The notes: generated by a model not told the origin, from the letters alone. 25,942 nucleotides of DNA from Zwartia sp. (GCA_030653405.1 JAURZO010000008.1:1-25942), one strand, 5' to 3'; shown: positions 8,725-17,091, counted from the first letter of the stretch. Program-made: numbers and translations.

Positions 8725-8753
8725 GCCCTTCAGGCGACATTGCCTGAATGGGC
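8725..8753 (-). other. Intercistronic hairpin between atpE and atpF
   Basis: TTCAGGC (8729-8735) pairs perfectly with GCCTGAA (8742-8748) across a six-base loop. A bulged T then allows four more pairs (GCCC 8725-8728 with GGGC 8750-8753). No T-run follows on the minus strand, so it is unlikely to terminate fully. A role in mRNA stability or processing downstream of the highly translated atpE cistron is inference. Confidence 0.5.
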
Positions 8754-8834
8754 TGAATCAATAAGCCTCGGGCAGAACATCTACCCTTGGCGCGCACGCT
8801 CACCACCGCGAACGGAGGCGAACATCCATTCGAT

Positions 8835-9074
8835 TTAGACGAAAGGATTTGCGAATGCAAACAACATGGCGATACCAACACCGATCAGGAATGCGGCGTC
8901 GATCAGACCAGCCAGCAAGAACATCTTGGTTTGCAGGGCATTCATCAGCTCAGGCTGACGTGCCGAAGCTTCGAGGTACTTGCCGCCCATCATGCCGATA
9001 CCGATGCAGGCACCAAAAGCACCCAAACCGATAATGAAAGCGCAAGCGAGAGCAACGAAAGCGACGTTAGTCAT
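8835..9074 (-). CDS. atpE: ATP synthase Fo subunit c (proteolipid ring)
   Basis: The 79-residue c subunit has two membrane helices joined by the polar loop ARQPE (residues 38-42). The ion-binding carboxylate is Asp 59 in GLIDAAFLIGVGIAM. The residues around it look like the proton-type ring rather than a sodium-type one; this is an inference from family pattern. The start ATG at 9074 has AAGGAG a few bases upstream, the strongest ribosome site in the operon, in keeping with the high copy number needed for the ring. It sits 116 bp after atpB and 134 bp before atpF. Confidence 0.98.
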   Translation of the reverse strand: MTNVAFVALACAFIIGLGAFGACIGIGMMGGKYLEASARQPELMNALQTKMFLLAGLIDAAFLIGVGIAMLFAFANPFV

Positions 9075-9190
9075 GAAAACTCCTTGATTAGTATCTAAGT
9101 ATCAAAAATTAAAGCATCGAAAATTCAAACTGCAAAACCGCTTAGTAAAACCTTAAACGCCCAGCCTTTGGCAAAGCGCCCACTACTCTT
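9075..9190 (-). promoter_or_regulatory. Long U-rich leader of atpE inside the operon
   Basis: The 116-bp gap between atpB and atpE is read on the minus strand as an mRNA leader with several U-runs, ending in AAGGAG before the atpE ATG. A short CTTTG/CAAAG hairpin lies near its 5' end. In E. coli a U-rich element upstream of atpE raises its translation; a similar role here is inference from position and composition only. Confidence 0.35.
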
Positions 9191-10072
9191 TTAGTGACCT
9201 TCGTGCGCCTGTCCGATGTAGACAAGTGTCAACATCATAAAGATGAAGGCCTGCAACAACACAATCAAAATATGGAAGATGGCCCAGATCGAACCCGCAA
9301 GAATGTGACCGACCCCCAAGCCAATGCTCATTGCATTGAATCCTGACCAGGCACCACCAAGCAGAGCAATCAACATAAAGACCAATTCGCCAGCGAACAT
9401 GTTGCCGAATAACCGCATCCCGAGTGACACGGATTTTGCGGCGTACTCAACTAAGTTCAGGAGAAAGTTAGCAGGCGCAAGCAGAACCGCTGAGAAACCA
9501 TGGCCGTGGAAAGGCGCTGTAAACAACTCTTTGACAAAGCCGCCAGGCGTTTTAATCTTAAGGCCGTAATAGAGCATCAACAGCAACACACCCATCGACA
9601 TTCCCATCGGAACGTTAAGGTCAGCCGTCGGAAGAATACGATGGTAATGAAGTGGGTCAGTGACTTCGATGCCGATACCCATCAAATGAAAGACGTAATG
9701 GGCCAAATCAACCGGGATCAAGTCCAGCGCGTTCATCAGAACGATCCAGAGAAATACCGTCATCGCCAATGGAGCCACAAACTTACGTGTTTCTTCGCTA
9801 GGAACGATGCTGCGGGCCTGCTGATCCACCATGTCAACCAACATTTCCACAAACCCCTGGAAACGACCTGGAACGCCTGCCGTGGCGCGTCGAGCCGCCA
9901 AAAGCATCACGCCTACGACAATCAATCCCATCAAAAACGACCAGAACATCGAGTCGAAGTTAATGACACTGAAGTCAGCGATCGCAGTTTGCTTTTCGCC
10001 AATATTGTTGAAGTGCACCAAGTGGTGCTGGATATACGCGGCTTGGGGCGATACGTCAGCGGCAGCAGCCAT
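9191..10072 (-). CDS. atpB: ATP synthase Fo subunit a (proton channel)
   Basis: The 293-residue a subunit is a multi-helix membrane protein forming the proton half-channels against the c ring. The essential arginine is Arg 220 in SVSLGMRLFGNMFAGELVFM. Other helices are WSFLMGLIVVGVMLLAARRA and the C-terminal IFHILIVLLQAFIFMMLTLV. The N-terminus is longer than in E. coli, with a hydrophilic start (MAAAADVSPQAAYIQHH). It lies 25 bp downstream of atpI. Identification is secure. Confidence 0.98.
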   Translation of the reverse strand: MAAAADVSPQAAYIQHHLVHFNNIGEKQTAIADFSVINFDSMFWSFLMGLIVVGVMLLAARRATAGVPGRFQGFVEMLVDMVDQQARSIVPSEETRKFVAPLAMTVFLWIVLMNALDLIPVDLAHYVFHLMGIGIEVTDPLHYHRILPTADLNVPMGMSMGVLLLMLYYGLKIKTPGGFVKELFTAPFHGHGFSAVLLAPANFLLNLVEYAAKSVSLGMRLFGNMFAGELVFMLIALLGGAWSGFNAMSIGLGVGHILAGSIWAIFHILIVLLQAFIFMMLTLVYIGQAHEGH

Positions 10073-10097
10073 GTGAGATCTCTATAAATTCGTCAAA

Positions 10098-10565
10098 CTA
10101 ACTGTTTTGTGAATGCGCAATTGCGCGCTTTCCAAACATCAGCACCAGCATGTAACCCTTGAGTACCGCAATCAGACCGGCGATGACCGCCAACCAAACC
10201 ACGCGCTCTCCGCCTACATGCGCTAACAACCATAGCAAACCGATTGCCGCTCCCACCTTAAGAAACTCACCCACCAGAAACAGCAGGGCACTCGAGCCAC
10301 CTGGGCGATACGTCGCTAAAAAAAGACGCAAGGCAAAAAGGACATTCGGAACAAAATACGCCGCTGATCCAGCTAAAGCGGACCAACCAGCATCAAAACC
10401 ACCTATTAACCATGCCAGCAAAGCAACAACAGTGGCCATCAGGCCTTGGGCAAACACGACTTGCGCGAGCTCTATACGGGCCCGGCCATTAATTTGCGCC
10501 AGATCTTCATCTGTTAGTACCAGCTTTTCCGCCACCAAGTCTTTTGTATTTAAGTCTTTTGCCAT
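10098..10565 (-). CDS. atpI: AtpI-like protein, first gene of the ATP synthase operon
   Basis: A 155-residue membrane protein with a hydrophilic N-terminus of about 30 residues and four hydrophobic segments: ELAQVVFAQGLMATVVALLA; AGSAAYFVPNVLFALRLF; LVGEFLKVGAAIGLLWLLAH; and VWLAVIAGLIAVLKGYMLVL. The second and third carry the AAYFVPN and GEFLKV motifs of the AtpI/UncI family. AtpI has been linked to c-ring assembly and is not a structural subunit. The extra charged N-terminus ending DLAQINGRARIE is longer than in E. coli. It is preceded by the operon promoter candidate at 10666-10695. Confidence 0.9.
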   Translation of the reverse strand: MAKDLNTKDLVAEKLVLTDEDLAQINGRARIELAQVVFAQGLMATVVALLAWLIGGFDAGWSALAGSAAYFVPNVLFALRLFLATYRPGGSSALLFLVGEFLKVGAAIGLLWLLAHVGGERVVWLAVIAGLIAVLKGYMLVLMFGKRAIAHSQNS

Positions 10566-10665
10566 GACTGCACCTTTACAACTGCGCCTTCAAACAACGG
10601 AGCCAAATTGCGTGAGCTTTTGGACAACCGGGACTTAATAAAAGCTTTTTGCGACAAACTCAATG

Positions 10666-10695
10666 AGTATAACTGCTTTTTCTATACTGATGCAA
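10666..10695 (-). promoter_or_regulatory. Candidate sigma-70 promoter of the atp operon
   Basis: On the minus strand, TTGCAT (10690-10695) and TATACT (10666-10671) are separated by 18 bp. This would start transcription near 10658 and give a leader of roughly 90 bases before atpI. It lies between the enoyl-CoA hydratase stop and atpI, where the operon promoter is expected. Confidence 0.6.
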
Positions 10696-10703
10696 ACCCT
10701 AAT

Positions 10704-10722
10704 CGGGCTTTTCCTAAGCCCG
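10704..10722 (-). terminator. Possible weak terminator after the enoyl-CoA hydratase gene
   Basis: CGGGCTT (10704-10710) pairs with AAGCCCG (10716-10722) over a five-base loop, 20 bp past the stop codon at 10742. No clear T-run follows on the minus strand, so termination is likely partial. It lies just upstream of the atp -35 box. Confidence 0.4.
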
Positions 10723-10741
10723 GTGTGCAGCAGCGCTCAGC

Positions 10742-11518
10742 CTACTTGTTTTTAAAAACCGGTTTACGTTTTTCAACAAACGCGGCCATCCCTTCTTTTT
10801 GGTCTTCCGTTGAGAAACAAGCATGAAACACGCGTCGCTCGAACAAGATACCCTCGTGCAAGGATGACTCAAAAGCGCGATTCACCGACTCTTTAGCCAT
10901 GATGGCGCTTGGGATGGACATCCCTGCAATCACTGTGGCCGTCCCAATCGCGTCCTCCAGCAAACGATCAGCCGGCACAATGCGAGACACCAGACCAGCA
11001 CGCTCTGCTTCAACGGCATCCATCATGCGGCCCGTCAACACCATCTCCATGGCCTTCGCCTTTCCGACCGCCCGAGGCAGACGTTGCGTCCCGCCCGCGC
11101 CTGGGATGACACCCAATTTAATTTCTGGCTGACCAAATTTTGCCGAATCAGCGGCCAAAATAAAGTCACACATCATGGCGAGCTCACATCCTCCGCCTAG
11201 CGCATATCCGGCGACTGCTGCGATCACAGGCTTGCGAATACCGCGCAGCGTTTCCCAATTTCGACCAATGTATTCAGTTTTGTATACGTCCATGTAGGAC
11301 CAGTCTTTCATGGCGCCAATATCAGCACCTGCGGCAAATGCCTTTTCACTGCCAGTAATCACAATGCAACCAATCTCGTCATTGGCGTCGAACGCCAACA
11401 ATGCTGCTCCCAACTGATCCATCAGCTGGTCATTCAGCGCGTTGAGCGCCTTGGGGCGATTCAACGTCAACAAACCTACACGGCCGCGTGTTTCGACCAG
11501 CACAAAAGTTTCGCTCAT
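10742..11518 (-). CDS. Enoyl-CoA hydratase (crotonase family)
   Basis: A 258-residue crotonase-fold protein that probably hydrates trans-2-enoyl-CoA to 3-hydroxyacyl-CoA in beta-oxidation or related degradation. Both catalytic glutamates of classical hydratases are present: Glu 112 in GYALGGGCELAMMCD and Glu 132 in FGQPEIKLGVIPGAGG. The oxyanion-hole segment is KAFAAGADIGAM and the N-terminal LNRPKALNAL is typical. The start ATG at 11518 is preceded by GGGAG. It is divergent from the M61 peptidase with only 30 bp between the start codons, so the two promoters must overlap or lie within the neighbouring 5' ends. Substrate chain length cannot be told from sequence; short-chain (FadB1/PaaF-like) is the default assignment. 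Confidence 0.93.
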   Translation of the reverse strand: MSETFVLVETRGRVGLLTLNRPKALNALNDQLMDQLGAALLAFDANDEIGCIVITGSEKAFAAGADIGAMKDWSYMDVYKTEYIGRNWETLRGIRKPVIAAVAGYALGGGCELAMMCDFILAADSAKFGQPEIKLGVIPGAGGTQRLPRAVGKAKAMEMVLTGRMMDAVEAERAGLVSRIVPADRLLEDAIGTATVIAGMSIPSAIMAKESVNRAFESSLHEGILFERRVFHACFSTEDQKEGMAAFVEKRKPVFKNK

Positions 11519-11548
11519 GAGTGTCTCCCTGGAAATGTGAAATAAGAT

Positions 11549-13333
11549 ATGGGCATGAACCGCAAACCTCTACTTTACAGCCTCGAGCCTCTGGATTTGT
11601 CCGGACATCGCCTACGCGCAACTTTACGCATCACGGAGCCGGACCCCACAGGGCAAGTCCTCTCATTGCCAGCGTGGATACCAGGCAGCTACCTGATTCG
11701 AGATTTTTCCCGCCATATCGAGGAAATTCAAGCGCGCGTGGGCAAACAGTCCGTCGCCGTGACAAAGCTTGATAATCATCGCTGGCGTGTCGCGCCTTGC
11801 CAAGGTCCCCTTTCGATCAGTGTGATTGTGTATGCCTGGGATTTGTCTGTACGAGGTGCCCACATCGATGAAACACACTGCTTTTTCAATGGCACCAGCG
11901 TTTTTTTACAAGCACAGGGGTTCGAAGATCACCCATGCCGACTCACGCTTCTCCCCCCTCCACGGCCCTTGCGCTGGAATGCCTACACAAGCCTGCCGCG
12001 GGATCGTCGCGCCAACGCGCCCGCCATGCGTCACGGCTTTGGCAATTATCGGGCGGCAAACTATGACGATCTGGTCGACCACCCCGTCGAAATGGGTACA
12101 CCCTCAGTCATCAAATTCGATGCCTGCGGTGCCAGACACGAAATGGTCTTTTCGGGCTTGATTCCGAACCTTGACCTGAAACGTATTGCACAAGACGTTA
12201 AAAAAATCTGCGAAGCGCAAATTCGATTCTTCGAACCAGAAACAGGTCGTGCGCCTTTTTTAGATAGTGCCTCGCAATACGTCTTCATGACGATGGTGAC
12301 AGGCGATGCATATGGCGGCCTCGAGCATCGTGCATCCACTGCACTCATGGCCTCGCGCAAAGACCTACCAAGTATTGGTCAAGAAAAAGCCCCTGAGGGC
12401 TATCAGACCTTTCTCGGTCTCGTGAGCCACGAGTACTTTCACACATGGAACGTCAAACGAATCAAGCCCGCAGCCTTTGCGCCCTACAAGCTTTTGGCAG
12501 AAAGTCACACGCGACTGCTATGGATCTTCGAAGGATTCACTTCCTACTACGATGATTTGTTTTTGCTTCGAAGCGGCGTGATCGACCGTGCCACCTATCT
12601 GCGAACGCTTGGCAAACAAATCGCTTCCGTATGGAGCATGCCAGGTCGACTTAAGCAGTCCGTTGCTGAAAGCTCGTTTGACGCATGGACGCGGTATTAC
12701 AAACAAGACGAAAACGCTGCAAACGCAATCATCAGCTACTACACAAAAGGCTCACTCGTCGCGTTGGCGCTTGATCTCACCATTCGCCAAGCAACCAATC
12801 AGCGCCACAGTCTTGATGATGTCATGCGTTTGCTTTGGCAGCGCTTTGGCCGCGACTTTTATCAAGGCAATCCCATTGGATTGTCAGAGAAAGGTTTTCC
12901 CCAACTCGTGCGCGAAGCCACGGGCTTGGATCTTTCAAACGAAATCAACGCCTGGGCCTACGGGCGCGAGGATTTGCCACTTAAACAGCTACTCTTGGCT
13001 CAAGGGATTCGACTCGAATGGAAATCGGCCAACACACGACCTTCACTTGATATTCGCACACGTAAGCAAGGCGAACACTTGGTGATTGCGACAGCATTGG
13101 AAGGTGGAGCGGCGCACCGCGCCGGGCTATCTGCCCACGATGTGCTGGTTGCGCTGGACGACGTTCGGGTAGACGCGAATACGAACACACTGGATACGCT
13201 ATTGGCGCGCTACCAACCCGGAAACCAGATTCGCGTTCATGTCTTTAGACGCGATGAACTGCGATGCTTTGAACTGACGCTTTCACCTCCTGTGTTGGCA
13301 GAATGCCACCTACAGGATATCGCCAAGCCATGA
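11549..13333 (+). CDS. M61-family metallopeptidase with C-terminal PDZ domain
   Basis: A 594-residue protein of the M61 glycyl-aminopeptidase family. The N-terminal beta domain has YSLEPLDLSGHRLRATLRIT and LPAWIPGSYLIRDFSRHIEE. The zinc site HEYFH is at residues 294-298 (within LVSHEYFHTWNVKRIKP), with the third ligand probably Glu 328 in WIFEGFTSYYDD. A PDZ domain occupies about 470-580 (GGAAHRAGLSAHDVLVALDD). No signal peptide is seen, so it is likely cytoplasmic. Start: ATG at 11549, with a second in-frame ATG at 11555; neither has a strong ribosome site. The stop overlaps the mnmH start by four bases (ATGA at 13330-13333), so translation is coupled to mnmH. The biological substrate is unknown. 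Confidence 0.93.
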   Translation: MGMNRKPLLYSLEPLDLSGHRLRATLRITEPDPTGQVLSLPAWIPGSYLIRDFSRHIEEIQARVGKQSVAVTKLDNHRWRVAPCQGPLSISVIVYAWDLSVRGAHIDETHCFFNGTSVFLQAQGFEDHPCRLTLLPPPRPLRWNAYTSLPRDRRANAPAMRHGFGNYRAANYDDLVDHPVEMGTPSVIKFDACGARHEMVFSGLIPNLDLKRIAQDVKKICEAQIRFFEPETGRAPFLDSASQYVFMTMVTGDAYGGLEHRASTALMASRKDLPSIGQEKAPEGYQTFLGLVSHEYFHTWNVKRIKPAAFAPYKLLAESHTRLLWIFEGFTSYYDDLFLLRSGVIDRATYLRTLGKQIASVWSMPGRLKQSVAESSFDAWTRYYKQDENAANAIISYYTKGSLVALALDLTIRQATNQRHSLDDVMRLLWQRFGRDFYQGNPIGLSEKGFPQLVREATGLDLSNEINAWAYGREDLPLKQLLLAQGIRLEWKSANTRPSLDIRTRKQGEHLVIATALEGGAAHRAGLSAHDVLVALDDVRVDANTNTLDTLLARYQPGNQIRVHVFRRDELRCFELTLSPPVLAECHLQDIAKP

Positions 13334-14430
13334 GTATACGACCCGACACCGAAGACTACGCCTCCATTCTCATGAGTGGAGTTCCTCTGCTCGATGTACG
13401 CGCACCCGTCGAGTTCGCGCAAGGCGCATTTCCTTCTGCGATCAATCTACCCTTGATGAATGACGAGGAGCGTCATCGCGTCGGCTTGCGTTACAAACAA
13501 TCGGGCCAAGACTCTGCCATTGTGCTTGGCCACGAGCTCGTCTCAGGTGAGACAAAAGAACAGCGCGTCGCGCAGTGGGTGCGCTTTGCCAAAGAGCACC
13601 CCGAGGGGTATCTATATTGTTTTCGCGGGGGTCTACGCTCCCGTATTTCTCAGCAGTGGCTAGCCGAAGCGGGACTCGCCTATCCGCGCATTATTGGCGG
13701 TTATAAGGCCATGCGCAGCTTTTTAATTGAAAGGCTTGAGCAATCCATCGCAGCCTCGAAATTTGTCCTGATTGCTGGCTTTACAGGCTGCGGTAAAACA
13801 GAAGTTATTCAAAGCCTCGATGCCGCGATCGATCTTGAAAAGCTTGCGCATCATCGTGGCTCAAGCTTTGGCAAACACGCAACGGATCAGCCCGTTCAAA
13901 TCGATTTTGATAACAGTCTTGCGATTGCGTTTATGCGGCTACAGGCTGCAGGCAAATTTAATATCGTACTTGAAGACGAGTCGAGATTGATCGGCAAGTG
14001 TGCTTTGCCAATCCCTTTGCGTGACATCATGCAGACAAGCCCTGTCGTTTGGCTCGAGGAGTCCGAGCAATCACGGGTTGATCGTATTTTGCATGACTAC
14101 GTCGAAGATTTAGGTGGTCAGTTTGCACGCAAGCTCGGTGAGCAACCGGGTTTTGATGCATTCTCGGAAAGGTTGTTGGAAAGCCTGCAAAATCTCTATA
14201 AACGCTTAGGTGGAGAACGTCATGGACGCCTCAATCAACTTATGCAGAATGCGTTGCGTGAACAGAAAGCAACGGGTGCGCTTGAGTGTCATCGTGAGTG
14301 GATTCGCCCCCTGCTGACTGAATACTACGATCCGATGTACGAACACCAGCGAGCCGGCAAAGCATCACGCATCATATTTTCTGGTGATCGGGAAGCCGTC
14401 ACCCGTCATCTTAAGCAACAAGGGTATTGA
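13330..14430 (+). CDS. mnmH: tRNA 2-selenouridine synthase (MnmH/SelU)
   Basis: MnmH replaces sulfur of 2-thiouridine at wobble position 34 with selenium, using selenophosphate, and can also geranylate the thio group. An N-terminal rhodanese domain carries catalytic Cys 97 in YLYCFRGGLRSR, the same number as in E. coli. A P-loop domain follows with GFTGCGKT at residues 150-157. The frame is open back to 13303, but the ATG at 13330 overlaps the M61 stop as ATGA and gives 366 residues, almost the E. coli length. It is followed directly by ttcA, so two wobble-region or anticodon-loop modification enzymes are co-expressed. selD is not in the window and would be needed elsewhere for the selenium reaction. 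Confidence 0.96.
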   Translation: MSIRPDTEDYASILMSGVPLLDVRAPVEFAQGAFPSAINLPLMNDEERHRVGLRYKQSGQDSAIVLGHELVSGETKEQRVAQWVRFAKEHPEGYLYCFRGGLRSRISQQWLAEAGLAYPRIIGGYKAMRSFLIERLEQSIAASKFVLIAGFTGCGKTEVIQSLDAAIDLEKLAHHRGSSFGKHATDQPVQIDFDNSLAIAFMRLQAAGKFNIVLEDESRLIGKCALPIPLRDIMQTSPVVWLEESEQSRVDRILHDYVEDLGGQFARKLGEQPGFDAFSERLLESLQNLYKRLGGERHGRLNQLMQNALREQKATGALECHREWIRPLLTEYYDPMYEHQRAGKASRIIFSGDREAVTRHLKQQGY

Positions 14431-14432
14431 AC

Positions 14433-15353
14433 ATGCACGCTGAGCTTGAGCGGCAACGCCTTGAACACAACAAACTGTCTAAACGTGTGATGCGTGAAAC
14501 AGGGCGGGCGATCACGGACTACAACATGATCGAGGCAGGCGACCGCGTGATGGTGTGCGTATCTGGCGGCAAAGATTCATACAGCATGCTTGATATCCTG
14601 CTGACGCTGCGAGCCAGGGCTCCCATCGATTTTGAAATTGTTGCAGTCAATCTCGATCAAAAACAGCCAGGCTTTCCTGCGGATATTTTGCCCACATATC
14701 TTTCTAAATTAGGCATCCCTTTTCACATTGAAACTCGTGACACATATTCGATCGTCAAACGATTGATTCCTGAGGGCAAGACAACGTGTTCACTTTGTTC
14801 ACGATTGCGGCGCGGCATTTTATATCGCGTCGCTGGCGAGTTAGGCGCTACAAAAATCGCCCTTGGCCATCACCGCGATGACATCTTGGGGACATTTTTT
14901 CTGAATATGTTTTATGGTGCCAAGCTCAAGGCCATGCCTCCAAAGCTCGTGTCCGACGATGGGCGACACACTGTCATTCGGCCACTCGCCTACGTACCCG
15001 AGTCTGATCTCATTACTTATGCCGATTGGAAACATTTTCCAATCATTCCTTGTGATCTTTGCGGCTCACAGGAAAATCTAAAACGCAAAGAAGTATCTCG
15101 CATGCTGCAAGAGTGGGATAAAAAATATCCCGGTCGTGCCTGGAACATATTTAAATCTTTAGCTCACGTCACGCCATCGCACCTGATGGATACGCAATTG
15201 TTTGATTTTGTCGGACTCAAGCCCGATGGACGCGCTAATCCTGCGGGAGATACCGCCTTTGACCCGGAAGTGGTGCCTCAGGCCGACTCAGGCGCCAGTA
15301 CCTTCCCAGCGTGGCCCATTCACATCGATGCCCACCATCTCAAGGATGCGTGA
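14433..15353 (+). CDS. ttcA: tRNA 2-thiocytidine(32) synthetase TtcA
   Basis: TtcA thiolates cytidine 32 of certain tRNAs using ATP and a [4Fe-4S] cluster. The PP-loop SGGKDS is at residues 44-49. Cluster cysteines are Cys 119 and Cys 122 (CSLC) and Cys 207, within CDLCGSQENLKR, matching the E. coli trio. I place the start at the ATG at 14433, eight bases after AAGGG (14420-14424) and 2 bp beyond the mnmH stop; a TTG at 14427 overlapping that stop is possible but too close to the ribosome site. The 306-residue product has a C-terminal tail (ANPAGDTAFDPEVVPQADSG onwards) whose last 66 bases overlap the convergent ubiX gene. Confidence 0.96.
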   Translation: MHAELERQRLEHNKLSKRVMRETGRAITDYNMIEAGDRVMVCVSGGKDSYSMLDILLTLRARAPIDFEIVAVNLDQKQPGFPADILPTYLSKLGIPFHIETRDTYSIVKRLIPEGKTTCSLCSRLRRGILYRVAGELGATKIALGHHRDDILGTFFLNMFYGAKLKAMPPKLVSDDGRHTVIRPLAYVPESDLITYADWKHFPIIPCDLCGSQENLKRKEVSRMLQEWDKKYPGRAWNIFKSLAHVTPSHLMDTQLFDFVGLKPDGRANPAGDTAFDPEVVPQADSGASTFPAWPIHIDAHHLKDA

Positions 15354-15863
15354 AACTGTGTGGTCCACCATTTCCTCAATCGACTTTGGGCGGTGATAAA
15401 AAGCAGGAAGTGGGGGAAAAACAATGCCGCCCATTTCAGTGACTGAAGTCATATTGCGAAGATGCGCAAGGTTAAATGGCGTTTCTCTCACCACCATCAC
15501 CAGCCGACGACGCTCTTTCAAGGTGACATCCGCGGCGCGTGTAATGAGGTTATCAGACAAACCCATCGCCACAGCGGCCAGCGTGCGCATTGAGCAAGGC
15601 ACCACCACCATACCGGCAGTTTCAAATGCTCCACTGGCGAGCGTTGCGCCTACGTCGCGGATACTGTGCACCTGATCTGCGAGGGCATATACCTCATGCC
15701 GCCCGATATCCAACTCGTGCTTGATATTCAATACGCCAGACGCGGAAATCACAAGATGCGTTTCCACATCAGGGGCATGAGTACGAAGCGTTTGCAACAT
15801 GCGCACAGCATACAGGGAGCCCGTCGCCCCCGTGATGCCAATCACCAAACGACGTTTGCTCAC
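15288..15863 (-). CDS. ubiX: Flavin prenyltransferase UbiX
   Basis: UbiX attaches a dimethylallyl group to FMN, making the prenyl-FMN cofactor of UbiD decarboxylase in ubiquinone synthesis. Family motifs: GITGATGSLYAVRML (FMN phosphate loop), VISASGVLNIKHEL, VPCSMRTLAAVAMGLSDNLI, and RRLVMVVRETPFNLAHLRNM. The length, 191 residues, is normal. The start is a GTG at 15863 that overlaps the grxD stop (GTGA at 15860-15863), so it is coupled to grxD. It is the last gene of the hemA operon and overlaps the 3' end of ttcA by 66 bp on the other strand. Confidence 0.95.
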   Translation of the reverse strand: MSKRRLVIGITGATGSLYAVRMLQTLRTHAPDVETHLVISASGVLNIKHELDIGRHEVYALADQVHSIRDVGATLASGAFETAGMVVVPCSMRTLAAVAMGLSDNLITRAADVTLKERRRLVMVVRETPFNLAHLRNMTSVTEMGGIVFPPLPAFYHRPKSIEEMVDHTVSRILEMVGIDVNGPRWEGTGA

Positions 15864-16186
15864 GCGGTGGCGCCAGCCTGTGTCAGGACAGTCTTGAGCT
15901 CTCCGCTCTCATTCATCTCACCCATGATGTCCGAGCCGCCGATAAACTCTCCACCCACATATAACTGAGGGACTGTGGGCCACTGAGAATACGTCTTGAT
16001 CCCGCTACGCACTTCTTCGTCCTCCAGCACATTGACAGTGACGAGCTTAGTCACGCCATTGCTTTTTAGAATCTCGATTGCCCGACCTGAGAAACCACAC
16101 TGTGGAAACTGGGCCGTGCCTTTCATAAACAACACAACTGGATTGCTGGTGACCGTGTCACGAATAAATTGTTGAACGTCGCTCAT
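15860..16186 (-). CDS. grxD: Monothiol CGFS glutaredoxin (Grx4/GrxD type)
   Basis: A 108-residue monothiol glutaredoxin of the class that binds and transfers [2Fe-2S] clusters with glutathione. The active site is Cys 30 in FPQCGFSGRA, followed by the conserved TYSQWPTVPQLYVGGEFIGG and GSDIMGEM. The start ATG at 16186 has a purine-rich stretch (ATCAGGAAC) upstream. It lies 89 bp after prmC; that gap contains TATAAT-like and TCTAAT-like hexamers on the minus strand, so an internal promoter is possible. It overlaps ubiX by four bases. Confidence 0.95.
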   Translation of the reverse strand: MSDVQQFIRDTVTSNPVVLFMKGTAQFPQCGFSGRAIEILKSNGVTKLVTVNVLEDEEVRSGIKTYSQWPTVPQLYVGGEFIGGSDIMGEMNESGELKTVLTQAGATA

Positions 16187-16275
16187 AGTGTTCCTGATCG
16201 GTAAAGTTGGTCAATTAGACTGGCGTATCAATACAGCCAAAAAGTCATTATAAGTGGCAGCGGGGGGTCATGGCG

Positions 16276-17091
16276 CTATTCCCACTTGCCCCCGGTCACT
16301 CGTGGCACACCCGCCAAATCCGACTTGGTTTCCACAAAAGTAAAACCAGCCTGAGTGAGCATATTGGCAACCTTCTCAGCCTGATCGTAGCCATGTTCGA
16401 GCCAGAGACTGCCGCCAGATTTCAATCTGGTCCCTGCTCCCGCGACAATCTTAGCCAAAGCGGTTAGACCATCTGCTCCGTCGGTCAACGCGTGCACAGG
16501 CTCAAACCGAAGGTCACCCTGCACAAGATGCGCATCACCCATCGCAATATAAGGCGGGTTGGAGACGATGACATCAAATCGCCCCTCCGACGGTAGGGCC
16601 TCGTACCAACTTCCTTGCCACCACTGGATACGCGCGCCAAGCGTCTGCGCATTGCGTTGCGCCACAGCTAATGCCTCGACGCTCAAATCTGCTGCCGTCA
16701 CCCGCACATCGGGACGCGCGAGAGCGATGCTAATGGCAACGACTCCGCTGCCCGTACCCAGATCGAGCACGGACGGTTGATTGCTGTTTGTCAGTGAGCC
16801 CAAAGCCATTTCTACGAGAAGCTCAGTCTCAGGGCGTGGAATCAGCACTGCGGGCGTAACGTCAAAACGATGCCCCATGAACTCTCGCCAACCAATCAGA
16901 TGCGCCATTGGGACACCCTGGCGACGCTGTGCCGCAAGTGTCAGAAATGTTGCCGCGTGCTCAGGATCCAGAGGATCCGTATCGTGAGCTAGCAACCATT
17001 CGCGTGGCTTGCCCAAGACAAACTCAAGCAGCATTCTTGCCTCAAGACGGGGCAATCCACACATCTGCAACAGAGATTGCCCAGTTTGCAT
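16276..17091 (-). CDS. prmC: Release factor glutamine methyltransferase PrmC (HemK)
   Basis: PrmC methylates the glutamine of the GGQ motif of release factors 1 and 2, using S-adenosylmethionine. The N-terminal helical domain is followed by the SAM motif VLDLGTGSGVVAISIA (LGTGSG at 111-116) and the catalytic NPPY at residues 178-181. The start is placed at the ATG at 17091, overlapping the prfA stop as TGATG; a TTG at 17094 is the only upstream alternative. The 271-residue length is usual. Its substrate, RF1, is encoded by the gene just upstream, the conserved hemA-prfA-prmC order. Confidence 0.96.
   Translation of the reverse strand: MQTGQSLLQMCGLPRLEARMLLEFVLGKPREWLLAHDTDPLDPEHAATFLTLAAQRRQGVPMAHLIGWREFMGHRFDVTPAVLIPRPETELLVEMALGSLTNSNQPSVLDLGTGSGVVAISIALARPDVRVTAADLSVEALAVAQRNAQTLGARIQWWQGSWYEALPSEGRFDVIVSNPPYIAMGDAHLVQGDLRFEPVHALTDGADGLTALAKIVAGAGTRLKSGGSLWLEHGYDQAEKVANMLTQAGFTFVETKSDLAGVPRVTGGKWE

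Noticed and set aside
8071..8838. A 255-codon plus-strand frame opposite atpH and atpF
   Set aside because: No recognisable domains and atypical composition; it lies wholly over conserved ATP synthase genes.
9500..10087. A 195-codon plus-strand frame opposite atpB
   Set aside because: Shadow of atpB, with no start signal and no family resemblance.
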